18,718 bases of DNA from JANYCG01 sp031397915 (GCA_031397915.1 JANNMM010000236.1:1-18718); one strand, 5' to 3'; positions 1 through 7,530 are shown, counted from the first letter of the stretch. The notes: generated by a model from the sequence alone, not told the origin. A program made the numbers and translations.

Positions 1-2
1 GC

Positions 3-659
3 AAAACCAATTGCCCGGTGGTGCTCGTGGTACAGGAGATTTTTGGTGTGCATGAATACATTGCCGACACCTGCCGGCGTTTTGCCAAGGCAGGCTACCT
101 CGCGATTGCCAGCGAGTTGTATGCGCGCCAGGGCGACCCGACGAAATATGGCGAAATTGGCAAACTGATCGCTGAAGTGGTCAACAAGGTGCCCGACGCG
201 CAGGTGATGGCTGACCTGGACGGCGCCGTGAAATGGGCCGGTGCAAATGGCGGCGACCTCTCCAAAGTCGCTGTCACGGGCTTTTGCTGGGGCGGGCGCA
301 TCACCTGGCTTTATGCGGCGCACGGCCCGGTAAAGGCCGGTGTGGCCTGGTACGGCCGCCTCGTGGGTACACCCAATGAACTGATGCCGAAAAATCCGGT
401 GGACATCGCCCAGAACTTGAAAGCGCCGGTGCTGGGGCTCTATGGCGAAAAAGACGGCGGCATTCCGCTCGATACGCTCGACAAGATGAAAACCGCGCTC
501 GCGGGCGGCAACCTGGCGTCAAAATACTCGCAGTTTGTCGTTTTTCCGGAGGCGCCCCATGCTTTCCATGCCGACTACCGGCCGTCTTACCGCAAGGCGG
601 CGGCGGAGGACGGATTCGCACGCTGCCTGGCCTGGTTCAAGCATTACGGCGTGGCATAA
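3..659 (+). CDS. Dienelactone hydrolase family protein (5' end missing)
   Basis: This is the C-terminal part of an alpha/beta-hydrolase of the dienelactone hydrolase (carboxymethylenebutenolidase) family. These are cytoplasmic enzymes that hydrolyse dienelactones in chlorocatechol-type pathways or other small esters and lactones. The reading frame is open from base 3, upstream of the first possible start (GTG at 18), and encodes KTNCPVVLVVQEIFGVHEYI, a strand normally well inside the protein. The true start therefore lies left of the window. The nucleophile elbow is GFCWGGR, with Cys at codon 285-287 replacing the usual Ser. The acid is in the EKDGG segment and the catalytic His in PHAFHAD, so the Cys-Asp-His triad is complete. 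The 3' end is intact and is followed 43 bp later by a strong terminator. The family is secure; the substrate is not predictable. Confidence 0.9.
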   Translation, partial: KTNCPVVLVVQEIFGVHEYIADTCRRFAKAGYLAIASELYARQGDPTKYGEIGKLIAEVVNKVPDAQVMADLDGAVKWAGANGGDLSKVAVTGFCWGGRITWLYAAHGPVKAGVAWYGRLVGTPNELMPKNPVDIAQNLKAPVLGLYGEKDGGIPLDTLDKMKTALAGGNLASKYSQFVVFPEAPHAFHADYRPSYRKAAAEDGFARCLAWFKHYGVA

Positions 660-702
660 AGTACAGCGTGGAATAATCGCACACTGAGACCGCGCCACGG
701 TG

Positions 703-734
703 AAAACCGCCTCTTGGGGCGGTTTTTCATTTTT
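703..734 (+). terminator. Rho-independent terminator after the dienelactone hydrolase gene
   Basis: A perfect 9-bp stem is visible: AAAACCGCC (703-711), a 6-nt loop, GGCGGTTTT (718-726). It is followed by a T-rich run broken by CA (TCATTTTT). It lies 43 bp after the hydrolase stop codon and ends that transcript before the ZIP gene. Confidence 0.85.
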
Positions 735-781
735 ACAAACAAGACTGGCCTTCAGGTCTCGAATAACGTGCGTAAGTAGCT

Positions 782-1612
782 ATGGTATTAGTAGCAATTC
801 TGTTGGGAACCTTGGCCGCCGGCATTGGCAGCGTGTGGCTGGCCGCAGCGCTGAGTTTCGGTGTGCTGGCGCGCTCCACGCGGCACATGCTCAGCATGGC
901 GGCGGGCGCGCTGCTGGCCACCGCCTTCATGCATTTGCTGCCCGAAGCCTTCGAGAGCCAGATTGGCGCGCAGGATTTGTTCATGACGCTGCTGATCGGG
1001 TTGGTGTTTTTCTTCCTGCTCGACAAGGCCGAGCTGTGGCACCACGGACACGAGCACCACCACCACCATAACCATAACAATAATCACCTGCACCACACTA
1101 TTGACGCCCAAAACGCGCACGACCACCCGGCGCACGACCACACACCCGCCGGCGGCAGTTGGGCCGTGCTCACCGGTGACAGCGTGCATTGTTTCGGCGA
1201 CGGCATTCTGATTGCCTCGGCCTTCATGGCCGACATGCGTTTGGGCCTGCTGGCCGCGCTGGCGGTGCTGGTGCACGAGGTGCCGCACCACATGGGCGAC
1301 CTGATGGTCTTGCACCAAAATGCGGGCGCGGGCGCCAGCAACAAACGCATTGCGCTGGTGAAAGTGTCGCTGGCGGGGGCTGTCACCGCCATTGGCGGCC
1401 TGGTGGGTTTTTGGCTGGTCGAGCAACTGCGCGACTACCTGCCGTATTTCCTGGTGATCGCCTCCAGCAGTTTCGTTTACGTGGCGCTGGCCGACCTGAT
1501 TCCGCAACTGCAAAAACGCCTGAGTGCCCGCGAAACAGCGGCGCAAATCATCTGGCTGGGCGTGGGCATCGGCATGGTCACACTCATCAGCCGCCTGGCG
1601 CACGCCAACTGA
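782..1612 (+). CDS. ZIP family divalent metal transporter
   Basis: This 276-residue polytopic inner-membrane protein belongs to the ZIP (Zrt/Irt-like) family, which moves Zn2+, Fe2+ or Mn2+ toward the cytoplasm. Two or three hydrophobic segments come first, then a very histidine-rich loop at about residues 82-122 (HHGHEHHHHH followed by NHNNNHLHH and HDHPAHDH), as expected for the cytosolic TM3-TM4 loop. The signature transmembrane metal sites follow. HCFGDG replaces the usual HNFxDG of TM4, and HEVPHHMGD replaces HEIPHELGD of the LIV-1-like branch in TM5. The key His and Asp residues are present, but the second Glu of the TM5 motif is His. The ATG at 782 gives a normal hydrophobic N-terminus but has no clear ribosome-binding site. 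No metalloregulatory site was recognised upstream. Confidence 0.88.
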   Translation: MVLVAILLGTLAAGIGSVWLAAALSFGVLARSTRHMLSMAAGALLATAFMHLLPEAFESQIGAQDLFMTLLIGLVFFFLLDKAELWHHGHEHHHHHNHNNNHLHHTIDAQNAHDHPAHDHTPAGGSWAVLTGDSVHCFGDGILIASAFMADMRLGLLAALAVLVHEVPHHMGDLMVLHQNAGAGASNKRIALVKVSLAGAVTAIGGLVGFWLVEQLRDYLPYFLVIASSSFVYVALADLIPQLQKRLSARETAAQIIWLGVGIGMVTLISRLAHAN

Positions 1613-1656
1613 GTTTCAAGTTCACTTTTTTAAGTCATTTTTCATCATTTAGCTCC

Positions 1657-2181
1657 ATGCCTGATACCGATATCCAGGTCCGTCCTGCCAAACTCGCAGA
1701 CGCCAGAACCATCGCCGAAATCCATGTGGAAGCCTGGGCCGCGGCCTATACGGGCATCATTCCCGACGATCACCTGAAAAGCCTGACCGTGGCCAAACGC
1801 GAAGCCTTGTGGCTGGACGCCATCAAATACGGCGAGCCCCAGGTGTGGGTGGCGCTGGACGCCAATGCCATTGTGGGTTTTGTCGGGTTTGACCGTTCGC
1901 GCGATGCCAAAAGCAAGGCGACAACGGGCGAAATCTGGGCCATGTACGCCGCGCCCGACTACTGGGGCGAAGGCGTCGGCCTGGCCTTGTGGGACGCCGC
2001 GCGGGATGGCCTCGTCGACGAAGGCTGCAAGGACGTGACCCTGTGGGTCTTGTTGCGCAACGAGCGCGCCATGCGGTTCTACGAGCTGGCTGGTTTCAAG
2101 CGCGAAATGAACACCGCCAAGACCGTGCCCATGGGTTCGGCCAAAGTCGAAGAAATACGGATGAAACGCGCCTTGGCTTGA
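1657..2181 (+). CDS. GNAT family N-acetyltransferase
   Basis: This 174-residue cytoplasmic acyltransferase has the GNAT fold and transfers acetyl from acetyl-CoA to an amine. The N-terminus (IQVRPAKLADARTIAEIHVEAW) is the standard beta1-alpha1 region of RimI-like GNATs. The acetyl-CoA loop, motif A, is APDYWGEGVGLALWDAA (Q/RxxGxG/A type, with Trp-Gly in place of the usual Arg-Gly). Motif B is NERAMRFYELAGF, very typical of the family. I chose the ATG at 1657 because it begins the fold directly; the frame stays open upstream but overlaps the ZIP gene. No Shine-Dalgarno sequence is visible in the T-rich 44-bp gap after the ZIP gene, so the two may be cotranscribed. The substrate is unknown. Confidence 0.88.
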   Translation: MPDTDIQVRPAKLADARTIAEIHVEAWAAAYTGIIPDDHLKSLTVAKREALWLDAIKYGEPQVWVALDANAIVGFVGFDRSRDAKSKATTGEIWAMYAAPDYWGEGVGLALWDAARDGLVDEGCKDVTLWVLLRNERAMRFYELAGFKREMNTAKTVPMGSAKVEEIRMKRALA

Positions 2182-2194
2182 GCTTTCAGGCCGC

Positions 2195-2210
2195 CTGGCG
2201 CCAGCGCCAG
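2195..2210. terminator. GC-rich hairpin between convergent genes
   Basis: CTGGCG (2195-2200), CCAG loop, CGCCAG (2205-2210) form a perfect 6-bp stem in the 31-bp gap between the acetyltransferase stop and the stop of the convergent histidine kinase gene. There is no T-tract on either strand, so any role in termination is only suggested by its position. Confidence 0.35.
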
Positions 2211-2212
2211 AG

Positions 2213-5200
2213 TCAGGCGTTGAGCAAAGAAGCCGGTTTTTTCGCGGCCGCTTTGCTGGCAGCGGCTTCCTTGCGGATTTCGTCGTTCAGCGCCTGGACC
2301 ACGCGCTCAAATTCGAGCTCGAATTTAGGCAGTGCTTCTCGCGTCAGGCCCAGGTTTGATGCACGCGCCGCGTTGTGGATGTCTGAACACAGGCGCGCCA
2401 GTTCTGTAGCGCCCACGTTGCCACTGCTGGATTTGAGCGCATGGGAGGAACGCTCGATTTCAGGCGCATTTCCTTCCTGTGTCGACTGGACCAGTTTCAC
2501 CACCAGTTTCGGCGACTCAACGAGGTACAGGTTCAGCACCCGGCTCAGCAGGTCGGGGTCGTCTTCGCTTTGAAGGTCGCGCAACTGCGCCAACAACTGG
2601 CGGTCCAGCACATCTACGTCCGAAGACATCGCCGCGCCCGGGCCGTCCAGTGCAGCCGGTTTGGAGAGGTCTGGCGAGGGCATCCAGACCTCCAGCATGT
2701 CCTGAAGCTGTTTGCGGCTCAGGGGTTTGGACAAATGGTCATCCATGCCGGCGTTCAGGCAGTCCTGGCGGTCCTGCGCCATGGCATTGGCGGTCAGGGC
2801 GATGATCGGAACCCGTTTCTTGCCAGTTGCCTGCTCGATTTTGCGGATCGCAATGGTAGCCTCGAAGCCGTCCAGTTCGGGCATGTGGCAGTCCATCAGG
2901 ATGGCGTCGAAACCGCCGAGTTTGAAGTCTGCCAGGGCCTCGCTGCCGTTGTTGGCAACCACCACTTCGTAACCCTGGATTTTCTGCAACATGCCCAGCG
3001 CGACCGCCTGATTGACCAGGTTGTCTTCCACCAGAAGAATCTTGCCGCGGCTGCCGGCCAGGGGCGCTTTGGCAATTTCAGCGACAACCTCCGCGACCTC
3101 GGCTGCTTTTGGCCGCTCGTTGGATATGACCTCAACCAGGCTTTCGTACAGTTCCGACTGGCGCACCGGTTTGACCAGGCAGGCATCCAGACGGGCATCG
3201 TGCGCCGCCTTGATGGTGGCGTGGTTGCCGACCGGCGTCAACATGACGAGGTGGACATCGGCTATGGCAGCCTGGGCCTTGATGGTGTTTGCCAGCTCAA
3301 AGGTGTCGTTGCCGACAAAGCCCAGGTCGATCAGGGCCAGATCGAACGGCACCTGCAGGGCTGCGGCGTTCAACAGAAGCTCAATGCCGTGCTCGGGTGT
3401 TTCCGCCACGCGAACGTGCATGCCCCAATTGCAGATCTGTGAATTCAGGATGCCGCGGCTGACCGAACCGGACTCGATGATCAGGGTTTTCAAACCGGTC
3501 AAGGTGCCCATCAGGATCGAGGGTTCGTGCGACTGCGTGCCCTGTTGCTGCTTCGTGAACTGGCAGGTAAACGAGAATGTGGCGCCGGAGCCCAGCACCG
3601 ACTCGACATGAAGGTCACCGCCCATCATCTCGACCAGCTGCCTGCTGATGGCAAGCCCGAGCCCCGAGCCGCCGTGTTTGCGCGTGGTTGAGCCATCGGC
3701 CTGCGAAAACTCCTCAAAAATCCGGGACTGCGCTTCCTGGCTGATGCCTTCGCCGGTGTCAGCGACCTCAAAGCGGATGGTCACTTTGGAATCGCTTTGG
3801 GCTTGCCCCACCAGGCTCACGACAACCGAGCCCTTGTGGGTGAACTTGATGGCGTTGCCCATGAGGTTGGTCAAAACCTGCCCAAGGCGCAGCGGGTCGC
3901 CGATGACCAGGGTTTCCAGATCGGCCGGAATGCGGCAAGCCAGCTCCAGCCCCTTGACGTGGGCCCGCTCGGCCAGGAGGTCAACGGTGTCTTCGAGCGA
4001 CTTGCGCAGGTCCATATTGACCTGTTCGAGCTCGAGTTTTCCGGCTTCAATTTTCGAGAAGTCAAGCACGTCGTTGATGATTGCCAGCAGGTTTTTGCCC
4101 GAGCTTTGCACGGTTTCCGCGTATTTGCGCTGCACGCTGGACAGGCCGGTTTCCAGCAGCAACTCGGTCATGCCCAGCACCCCGTTCATGGGTGTGCGGA
4201 TTTCATGGCTCATGCGTGCCAGGAAGGAGCTCTTGGCGTGGTTGGCCGCTTCGGCAGCGCCACGCGCCTGGCGCAAGGCTTCTTCGCCGCGTTTGCTCTG
4301 GGTCACGTCGCGGGCAACCGCGATCGTGCCGATGCATTCGTTGGCCTCATTGACAAGCGGCGCAACTGCCACCTGCATGTCGATCTGGGTGCCGGATTTG
4401 GTCAGGGCTTTGGTGTCGTAGGAGAAACGCTCCCCGGCCGCCAGGCGCGTCATGCGTGCTGCCTCTTCGGCTGGACCGGACTCGTCGATCGCCAGCCTCT
4501 GCCCTACAGCGGCCTCTTGCGAATAACCGAGCATAGCGGTGGCGCCGGCGTTCCAGGTGGTAATGGACCCTGACAAGTCTTTGGTCCAGATGGCTTCGCT
4601 GGACTGCTCGACGATGGTCGCGAGCAGCCGGTTTTTGGACTCGCTCGTGCCAAGGGAAGCCAACAGGCTTTCGGTGTTGTTGGCCATGTTGTTGAAGGCT
4701 TCGGCCGCGAGCCGCACTTCGGGTGCGCCGTCTGGCGTGATACGCACCGAGCGGTCGCCCTGGCTGAAACGGTTCGCGCTTTCGGCCAACATGCGCAGGG
4801 TGCCGAGGTTGCCTCGGAAGATCAGCCAGATGAACTGCAGCATCAGGAAAAGCGTGGCCGCCACGATCTGCAGCTGCTTGACGAACTGTTTCCACAGCCG
4901 GTTGTGTGCCTTGATGGGCGTCATGCGCGCGTAGAGTTTGCCGTAACCAACGCCGCCGGCCGTGACCTCCACACTCTCTTCGGGGATTTCAATGGCCGCA
5001 ACAGCGGTGAACCAGGCCGGCGCGACGAGCACGTCCGGCTTGTCTTGCGCCACCAGTTTTCTGCCTTCCTTGTCAGCCCACTCGATGCGGTCGAGTTCGC
5101 CCTTGGTGACCTGTTTCTTGACCAATTGGTCGATCGCGGCATATTCCCCGACCAGCGCCTGGTCGGCAATCAAGGGTGCGACGAAGCTGAGTGTTTCGGT

Positions 5201-5353
5201 CAGGTCGCGTTTCAAGCGGGCGGAGTTTTCAGCGGCGCCCTCGGCAATGAACAGGAAAGTCTGCACACTGCCGCCAATAACGATCGCGATCCCGACCGCC
5301 AGCATGAGGCGTGAAACCAGCCCCCAGTCTCTCCAAAAACTGAATATGCGCAT
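2213..5353 (-). CDS. Hybrid sensor histidine kinase (HAMP-PAS-HisKA-HATPase-REC-REC-Hpt)
   Basis: This 1046-residue membrane-bound phosphorelay kinase has TM1 at about 15-37, a periplasmic sensor region at about 38-158, TM2 at about 159-179, HAMP at 180-230 and PAS at about 240-350. HisKA follows with the phospho-acceptor His383 in SHEIRTPMNG. The HATPase has N box NLMGNAIKFTHKG, G1 DTGEGIS and G2 GGSGLGLAIS. REC1 (622-742) keeps Asp676 and Lys728, but its acidic pair is degenerate (IIESG instead of VDDN). REC2 (770-890) is complete, with Glu776/Asp777, Asp821, Thr854 and Lys876. The C-terminal Hpt has His971 in SHALKSSSGNVGA. The architecture resembles ArcB/BarA/EvgS-type kinases. The start is 36 bp from the stop of the PhnD-like gene, so it is the last gene of a three-gene unit. 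A periplasmic binding protein encoded next door suggests that it, not the small molecule alone, is the input. The response regulator is not adjacent. Confidence 0.93.
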   Translation of the reverse strand: MRIFSFWRDWGLVSRLMLAVGIAIVIGGSVQTFLFIAEGAAENSARLKRDLTETLSFVAPLIADQALVGEYAAIDQLVKKQVTKGELDRIEWADKEGRKLVAQDKPDVLVAPAWFTAVAAIEIPEESVEVTAGGVGYGKLYARMTPIKAHNRLWKQFVKQLQIVAATLFLMLQFIWLIFRGNLGTLRMLAESANRFSQGDRSVRITPDGAPEVRLAAEAFNNMANNTESLLASLGTSESKNRLLATIVEQSSEAIWTKDLSGSITTWNAGATAMLGYSQEAAVGQRLAIDESGPAEEAARMTRLAAGERFSYDTKALTKSGTQIDMQVAVAPLVNEANECIGTIAVARDVTQSKRGEEALRQARGAAEAANHAKSSFLARMSHEIRTPMNGVLGMTELLLETGLSSVQRKYAETVQSSGKNLLAIINDVLDFSKIEAGKLELEQVNMDLRKSLEDTVDLLAERAHVKGLELACRIPADLETLVIGDPLRLGQVLTNLMGNAIKFTHKGSVVVSLVGQAQSDSKVTIRFEVADTGEGISQEAQSRIFEEFSQADGSTTRKHGGSGLGLAISRQLVEMMGGDLHVESVLGSGATFSFTCQFTKQQQGTQSHEPSILMGTLTGLKTLIIESGSVSRGILNSQICNWGMHVRVAETPEHGIELLLNAAALQVPFDLALIDLGFVGNDTFELANTIKAQAAIADVHLVMLTPVGNHATIKAAHDARLDACLVKPVRQSELYESLVEVISNERPKAAEVAEVVAEIAKAPLAGSRGKILLVEDNLVNQAVALGMLQKIQGYEVVVANNGSEALADFKLGGFDAILMDCHMPELDGFEATIAIRKIEQATGKKRVPIIALTANAMAQDRQDCLNAGMDDHLSKPLSRKQLQDMLEVWMPSPDLSKPAALDGPGAAMSSDVDVLDRQLLAQLRDLQSEDDPDLLSRVLNLYLVESPKLVVKLVQSTQEGNAPEIERSSHALKSSSGNVGATELARLCSDIHNAARASNLGLTREALPKFELEFERVVQALNDEIRKEAAASKAAAKKPASLLNA

Positions 5354-5389
5354 AGTGTTGGGGCCCAGCAGTGTTTTAGGGGGTGGCTG

Positions 5390-6253
5390 TTACTTGACCT
5401 GGGTTTGCCGGTAAAACGCCCGGTAGTTGTCGTAGTCCTTGTTGTCGGCCGCTACAAAACCCAACTCGCCCTGAATCTTCAGCAACTCGGCACCTTCCTC
5501 AAGAATCTTTTTGCCTTGGGGATCTTTCGCCATGCCAGCAAACGCGCTGGTGACCGCAGCCACCTTGGCCGCTGACACTCTGGGATTGGCCATGATGCAC
5601 AAGTCCTGGTAAATCTCGGAGGTCCACAGGGCACGGTACTCAAACGACTCACGGCGCCCATAGCGAAGCATGATGGAACTGTTGACGCCGGCCGCAGCCA
5701 CTTTCTTGAACTGCAGTTGTGCCGAAGAGGCTTCCTGGTTGCCCGTGAACACCACGTTCACTTTCACTTTTGCCGCAAGCAAGGCGTCAAGGGGGAGCCA
5801 ATAACCGGTAAAACCATCGGGCGAGACGAACGCGACATCTTTGCCACTGAGGTCACTGAGTGACTGTGCAGGTGAGTCAGCCGGTACAACTATTTGTGAG
5901 CGGATCCCTGGCCCGACCGGGCGTGCGATCACTTTGTAACCCAACTTGTCACGCTCGGGCGTAAAGAAATGGTTGGTGTAGAGGAAGTCATAGGCGCCTT
6001 TTTCGGCCATGGCATTGCCCTCTTTGGCGGTCTTGGCGAGTTTGAGCTCCAGCGGAACCCCACTTTTGGCACTCACGTAGGAAAGAATCGGGTTCCAGTA
6101 CTGCGCAGTCAAGGCAATGCTGCGTTGGTTCAGGACATTGAACCCATAGGGCTTTTCCTGGCCAATGGCGGACATCGGCACGATCAACGCAGCGGCAAAA
6201 CATGCGCAGGCCTTGAGCAGTGAGGCGGAATTGAGAGGGAGTTTGAAGTTCAT
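5390..6253 (-). CDS. PhnD-like periplasmic substrate-binding protein
   Basis: This 287-residue secreted protein belongs to the PhnD/SsuA/transferrin-like (type 2 periplasmic binding protein) family, known to bind phosphonate, phosphite, sulfonate and similar anions. The signal peptide is MNFKLPLNSASLLKACAC followed by a hydrophobic stretch, with cleavage near residue 30. Recognisable family segments include YWNPILSYVSAKSG near the N-terminus, AEKGAYDFLYTNHFF, the hinge strand SGKDVAFVSPDGFTGYWLPLDAL, and a FTGNQEASSAQLQFKKVAAAGVNS stretch resembling the SHxxAL region of PhnD. I chose the ATG at 6253 because it begins the signal peptide; the frame opens earlier, at 6310, but that would overlap the exporter stop. 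No ABC permease or ATPase gene is nearby. The neighbours are an exporter (53 bp upstream) and a sensor kinase (36 bp downstream), which suggests a sensory rather than a transport role. Confidence 0.87.
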   Translation of the reverse strand: MNFKLPLNSASLLKACACFAAALIVPMSAIGQEKPYGFNVLNQRSIALTAQYWNPILSYVSAKSGVPLELKLAKTAKEGNAMAEKGAYDFLYTNHFFTPERDKLGYKVIARPVGPGIRSQIVVPADSPAQSLSDLSGKDVAFVSPDGFTGYWLPLDALLAAKVKVNVVFTGNQEASSAQLQFKKVAAAGVNSSIMLRYGRRESFEYRALWTSEIYQDLCIMANPRVSAAKVAAVTSAFAGMAKDPQGKKILEEGAELLKIQGELGFVAADNKDYDNYRAFYRQTQVK

Positions 6254-6306
6254 AGAGGTCTTTACGAAAATGAAAATGACTCGGCAAAAAGGATCAGTAA
6301 GATGGC

Positions 6307-7038
6307 TCAAACAGCAGCTTTGATGAACAAGAGGGCGCCACTGCCCACCAGCAAGGCGCCAACCACCTTCAACATGCCTTCACTGGTCATGTCCAGGTGC
6401 ACCTTGTTGCCGGTAAACAGGCCCAAGGCCATGGGAATAAGGGCGACCAGGTAAGTCAACTGCAATCTTGGGTCACTCAACAGGCCGGCCAAAAGGAACA
6501 AACCCAGGCGAAACCCGCCGTCAATGGCAATGAGGCAGGAAAACGTTGCCCGCATGACGCCTTTGTCCAGCAAACGGCGCGTCAGGTACATGACGTAAGG
6601 TGGCGAGCCGGCGCCAAACAACCCGCCAGCGGCGCCGCCAGCCAGGCCGGCCGGCACAGCCCACAGTTTCATGATTTTCTCTTTGGGTTGCAGACCGAAA
6701 ATGTTGCGAAAACCAAAGAACATGGTGAAGACGCCAAGCGTCACCAGAATGGGCGTGGTGGGCAACTTCAACAGCGCCAGTGCGCCAATACTCGCGCCGA
6801 CCATACCGGCGGGCAAGAGGTATTTGATCTCACTCCAATCGACCAGTTTGCGGTTGATGCCGCCCAAGGCAATGGAGGCCGTGAAATCCAGCGCCAGGAC
6901 CAGCGGAATTGCGAACTGTAGCGGCTGCGAGAGTGCCAGCAGGGGTACCGAGATCAATCCCGAGCCAAATCCCGTGATGCCGCGTATGAAATACGCGCTC
7001 AGCACGATACACAGGATCAAAAACATATCCGCCATCAT
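6307..7038 (-). CDS. TauE/SafE family sulfite/organic anion exporter
   Basis: This 243-residue integral membrane protein belongs to the TauE/SafE (TSUP) family. Characterised members export sulfite or sulfoacetate; others carry different organic anions. Seven or eight hydrophobic segments are visible. The family's internal duplication shows as two matching motifs: GITGFGSGLISVP near residue 20 and AGGLFGAGSPPYVMYL near residue 140. Two adjacent ATG codons (7038 and 7035) are preceded by AAGGA (complement of 7043-7047), so either could serve; the second has the better spacing (7 nt). It is the first gene of a leftward unit with the PhnD-like protein and the hybrid kinase. On the other side it faces a TauD-like dioxygenase across a 588-bp gap, a pairing that fits sulfonate desulfonation and sulfite disposal. 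The substrate is an inference. Confidence 0.88.
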   Translation of the reverse strand: MMADMFLILCIVLSAYFIRGITGFGSGLISVPLLALSQPLQFAIPLVLALDFTASIALGGINRKLVDWSEIKYLLPAGMVGASIGALALLKLPTTPILVTLGVFTMFFGFRNIFGLQPKEKIMKLWAVPAGLAGGAAGGLFGAGSPPYVMYLTRRLLDKGVMRATFSCLIAIDGGFRLGLFLLAGLLSDPRLQLTYLVALIPMALGLFTGNKVHLDMTSEGMLKVVGALLVGSGALLFIKAAV

Positions 7039-7404
7039 CGGTTCCTTGAATTAACAATCTGGCGAAACGCCATTTGCCGAAAGCCTCAAGACAGCGGACA
7101 AATAAATGATCGAATGTCTACAAACAGTTATTTTCGCATGGCTGCCTTGAAATCGAGCACTTGCATCAGTCCGAGTCCCTAATCAACCCAATTGCGTTCA
7201 CTTTTTTGCAACAGTTCACTTGAAATAGTGTCCGCCTGCCCAGTGGGCTTAAGCGAAATTCATGCCAATATGCAAAATTGGTCTTTCGAACCGATAGACG
7301 CGCAATGGCGATCGCACCCGGCACGGTGTGAGGCGGCTCGCCGAGACTTGCTATACAAACAGCAGACAAAAGTGCCATTCCACTTGGGTTGGCTCTTGAT
7401 CCTA

Positions 7405-7433
7405 TTAATATTTGATTTGATTGCAATTTGCAA
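7405..7433 (-). promoter_or_regulatory. Candidate leftward sigma-70 promoter
   Basis: On the minus strand TTGCAA (7433-7428) and TATTAA (7410-7405) are separated by exactly 17 bp and match the -35 and -10 consensus at 4 of 6 bases each. It points to the exporter gene but lies about 370 bp upstream, so it would leave a long leader. The -35 box is inside the dyad at 7420-7434. Confidence 0.3.
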
Positions 7434-7434
7434 T
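7420..7434. promoter_or_regulatory. 15-bp dyad, candidate operator or enhancer site
   Basis: ATTGCAA-T-TTGCAAT is a perfect inverted repeat with a one-base centre. It lies about 80 bp upstream of the -24 element of the rightward sigma-54 promoter, within the usual range for an enhancer-binding-protein site, and overlaps the candidate leftward -35 box. The binding protein is unknown. Confidence 0.4.
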
Positions 7435-7482
7435 GATCGGAGATTTGATGTGGGTTGATTTCGCAAAATCTGTAATTTTTGA

Positions 7483-7495
7483 GTCAATCTTTGAC
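7483..7495. promoter_or_regulatory. 13-bp dyad upstream of the sigma-54 promoter
   Basis: GTCAA-TCT-TTGAC is a perfect 5-bp inverted repeat whose end is 19 bp before the -24 element. The position would suit a regulator or DNA-bending site; the arms are short enough to occur by chance. Confidence 0.25.
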
Positions 7496-7514
7496 AATTT
7501 GTGGCTTCAGATCG

Positions 7515-7530
7515 TGGCACGCCAGTTGCA
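7515..7530 (+). promoter_or_regulatory. Sigma-54 (RpoN) -24/-12 promoter for the dioxygenase operon
   Basis: TGGCACG (7515-7521), four bases, then TTGCA (7526-7530) match the sigma-54 consensus TGGCACG-N4-TTGCW at every position. The invariant GG (7516-7517) and GC (7528-7529) are exactly 10 bp apart. It points rightward; transcription would start near 7541-7543, leaving a leader of about 85 nt before the dioxygenase ATG. Such promoters require an AAA+ enhancer-binding activator, and none is encoded in the window. Confidence 0.8.

Noticed and set aside
3797..4573. Long open frames antisense to the hybrid kinase gene
   Set aside because: They are by-products of the high-GC codon bias of the kinase gene on the other strand; none has a recognisable domain or a ribosome-binding site.
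6254..6310. Longer start for the PhnD-like protein at 6310
   Set aside because: The added residues precede a good signal peptide and the frame would overlap the exporter's stop codon; the ATG at 6253 fits an exported protein.
7361..7377. Second, leftward sigma-54-like promoter (TGGCAC with TCTGC on the minus strand)
   Set aside because: The -24 element is good, but the GG-to-GC spacing is 11 instead of 10 bp and the -12 element is off-consensus; such spacing normally abolishes function.
7192..7458. 88-codon open frame on the plus strand inside the divergent intergenic region
   Set aside because: It has no ribosome-binding site and no family resemblance, overlaps other open frames on the opposite strand, and spans the AT-rich dyad region.
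7491..7496. TTGACA as a sigma-70 -35 box for the dioxygenase
   Set aside because: No acceptable -10 hexamer lies 16-18 bp downstream; the exact sigma-54 promoter just after it is the better explanation.
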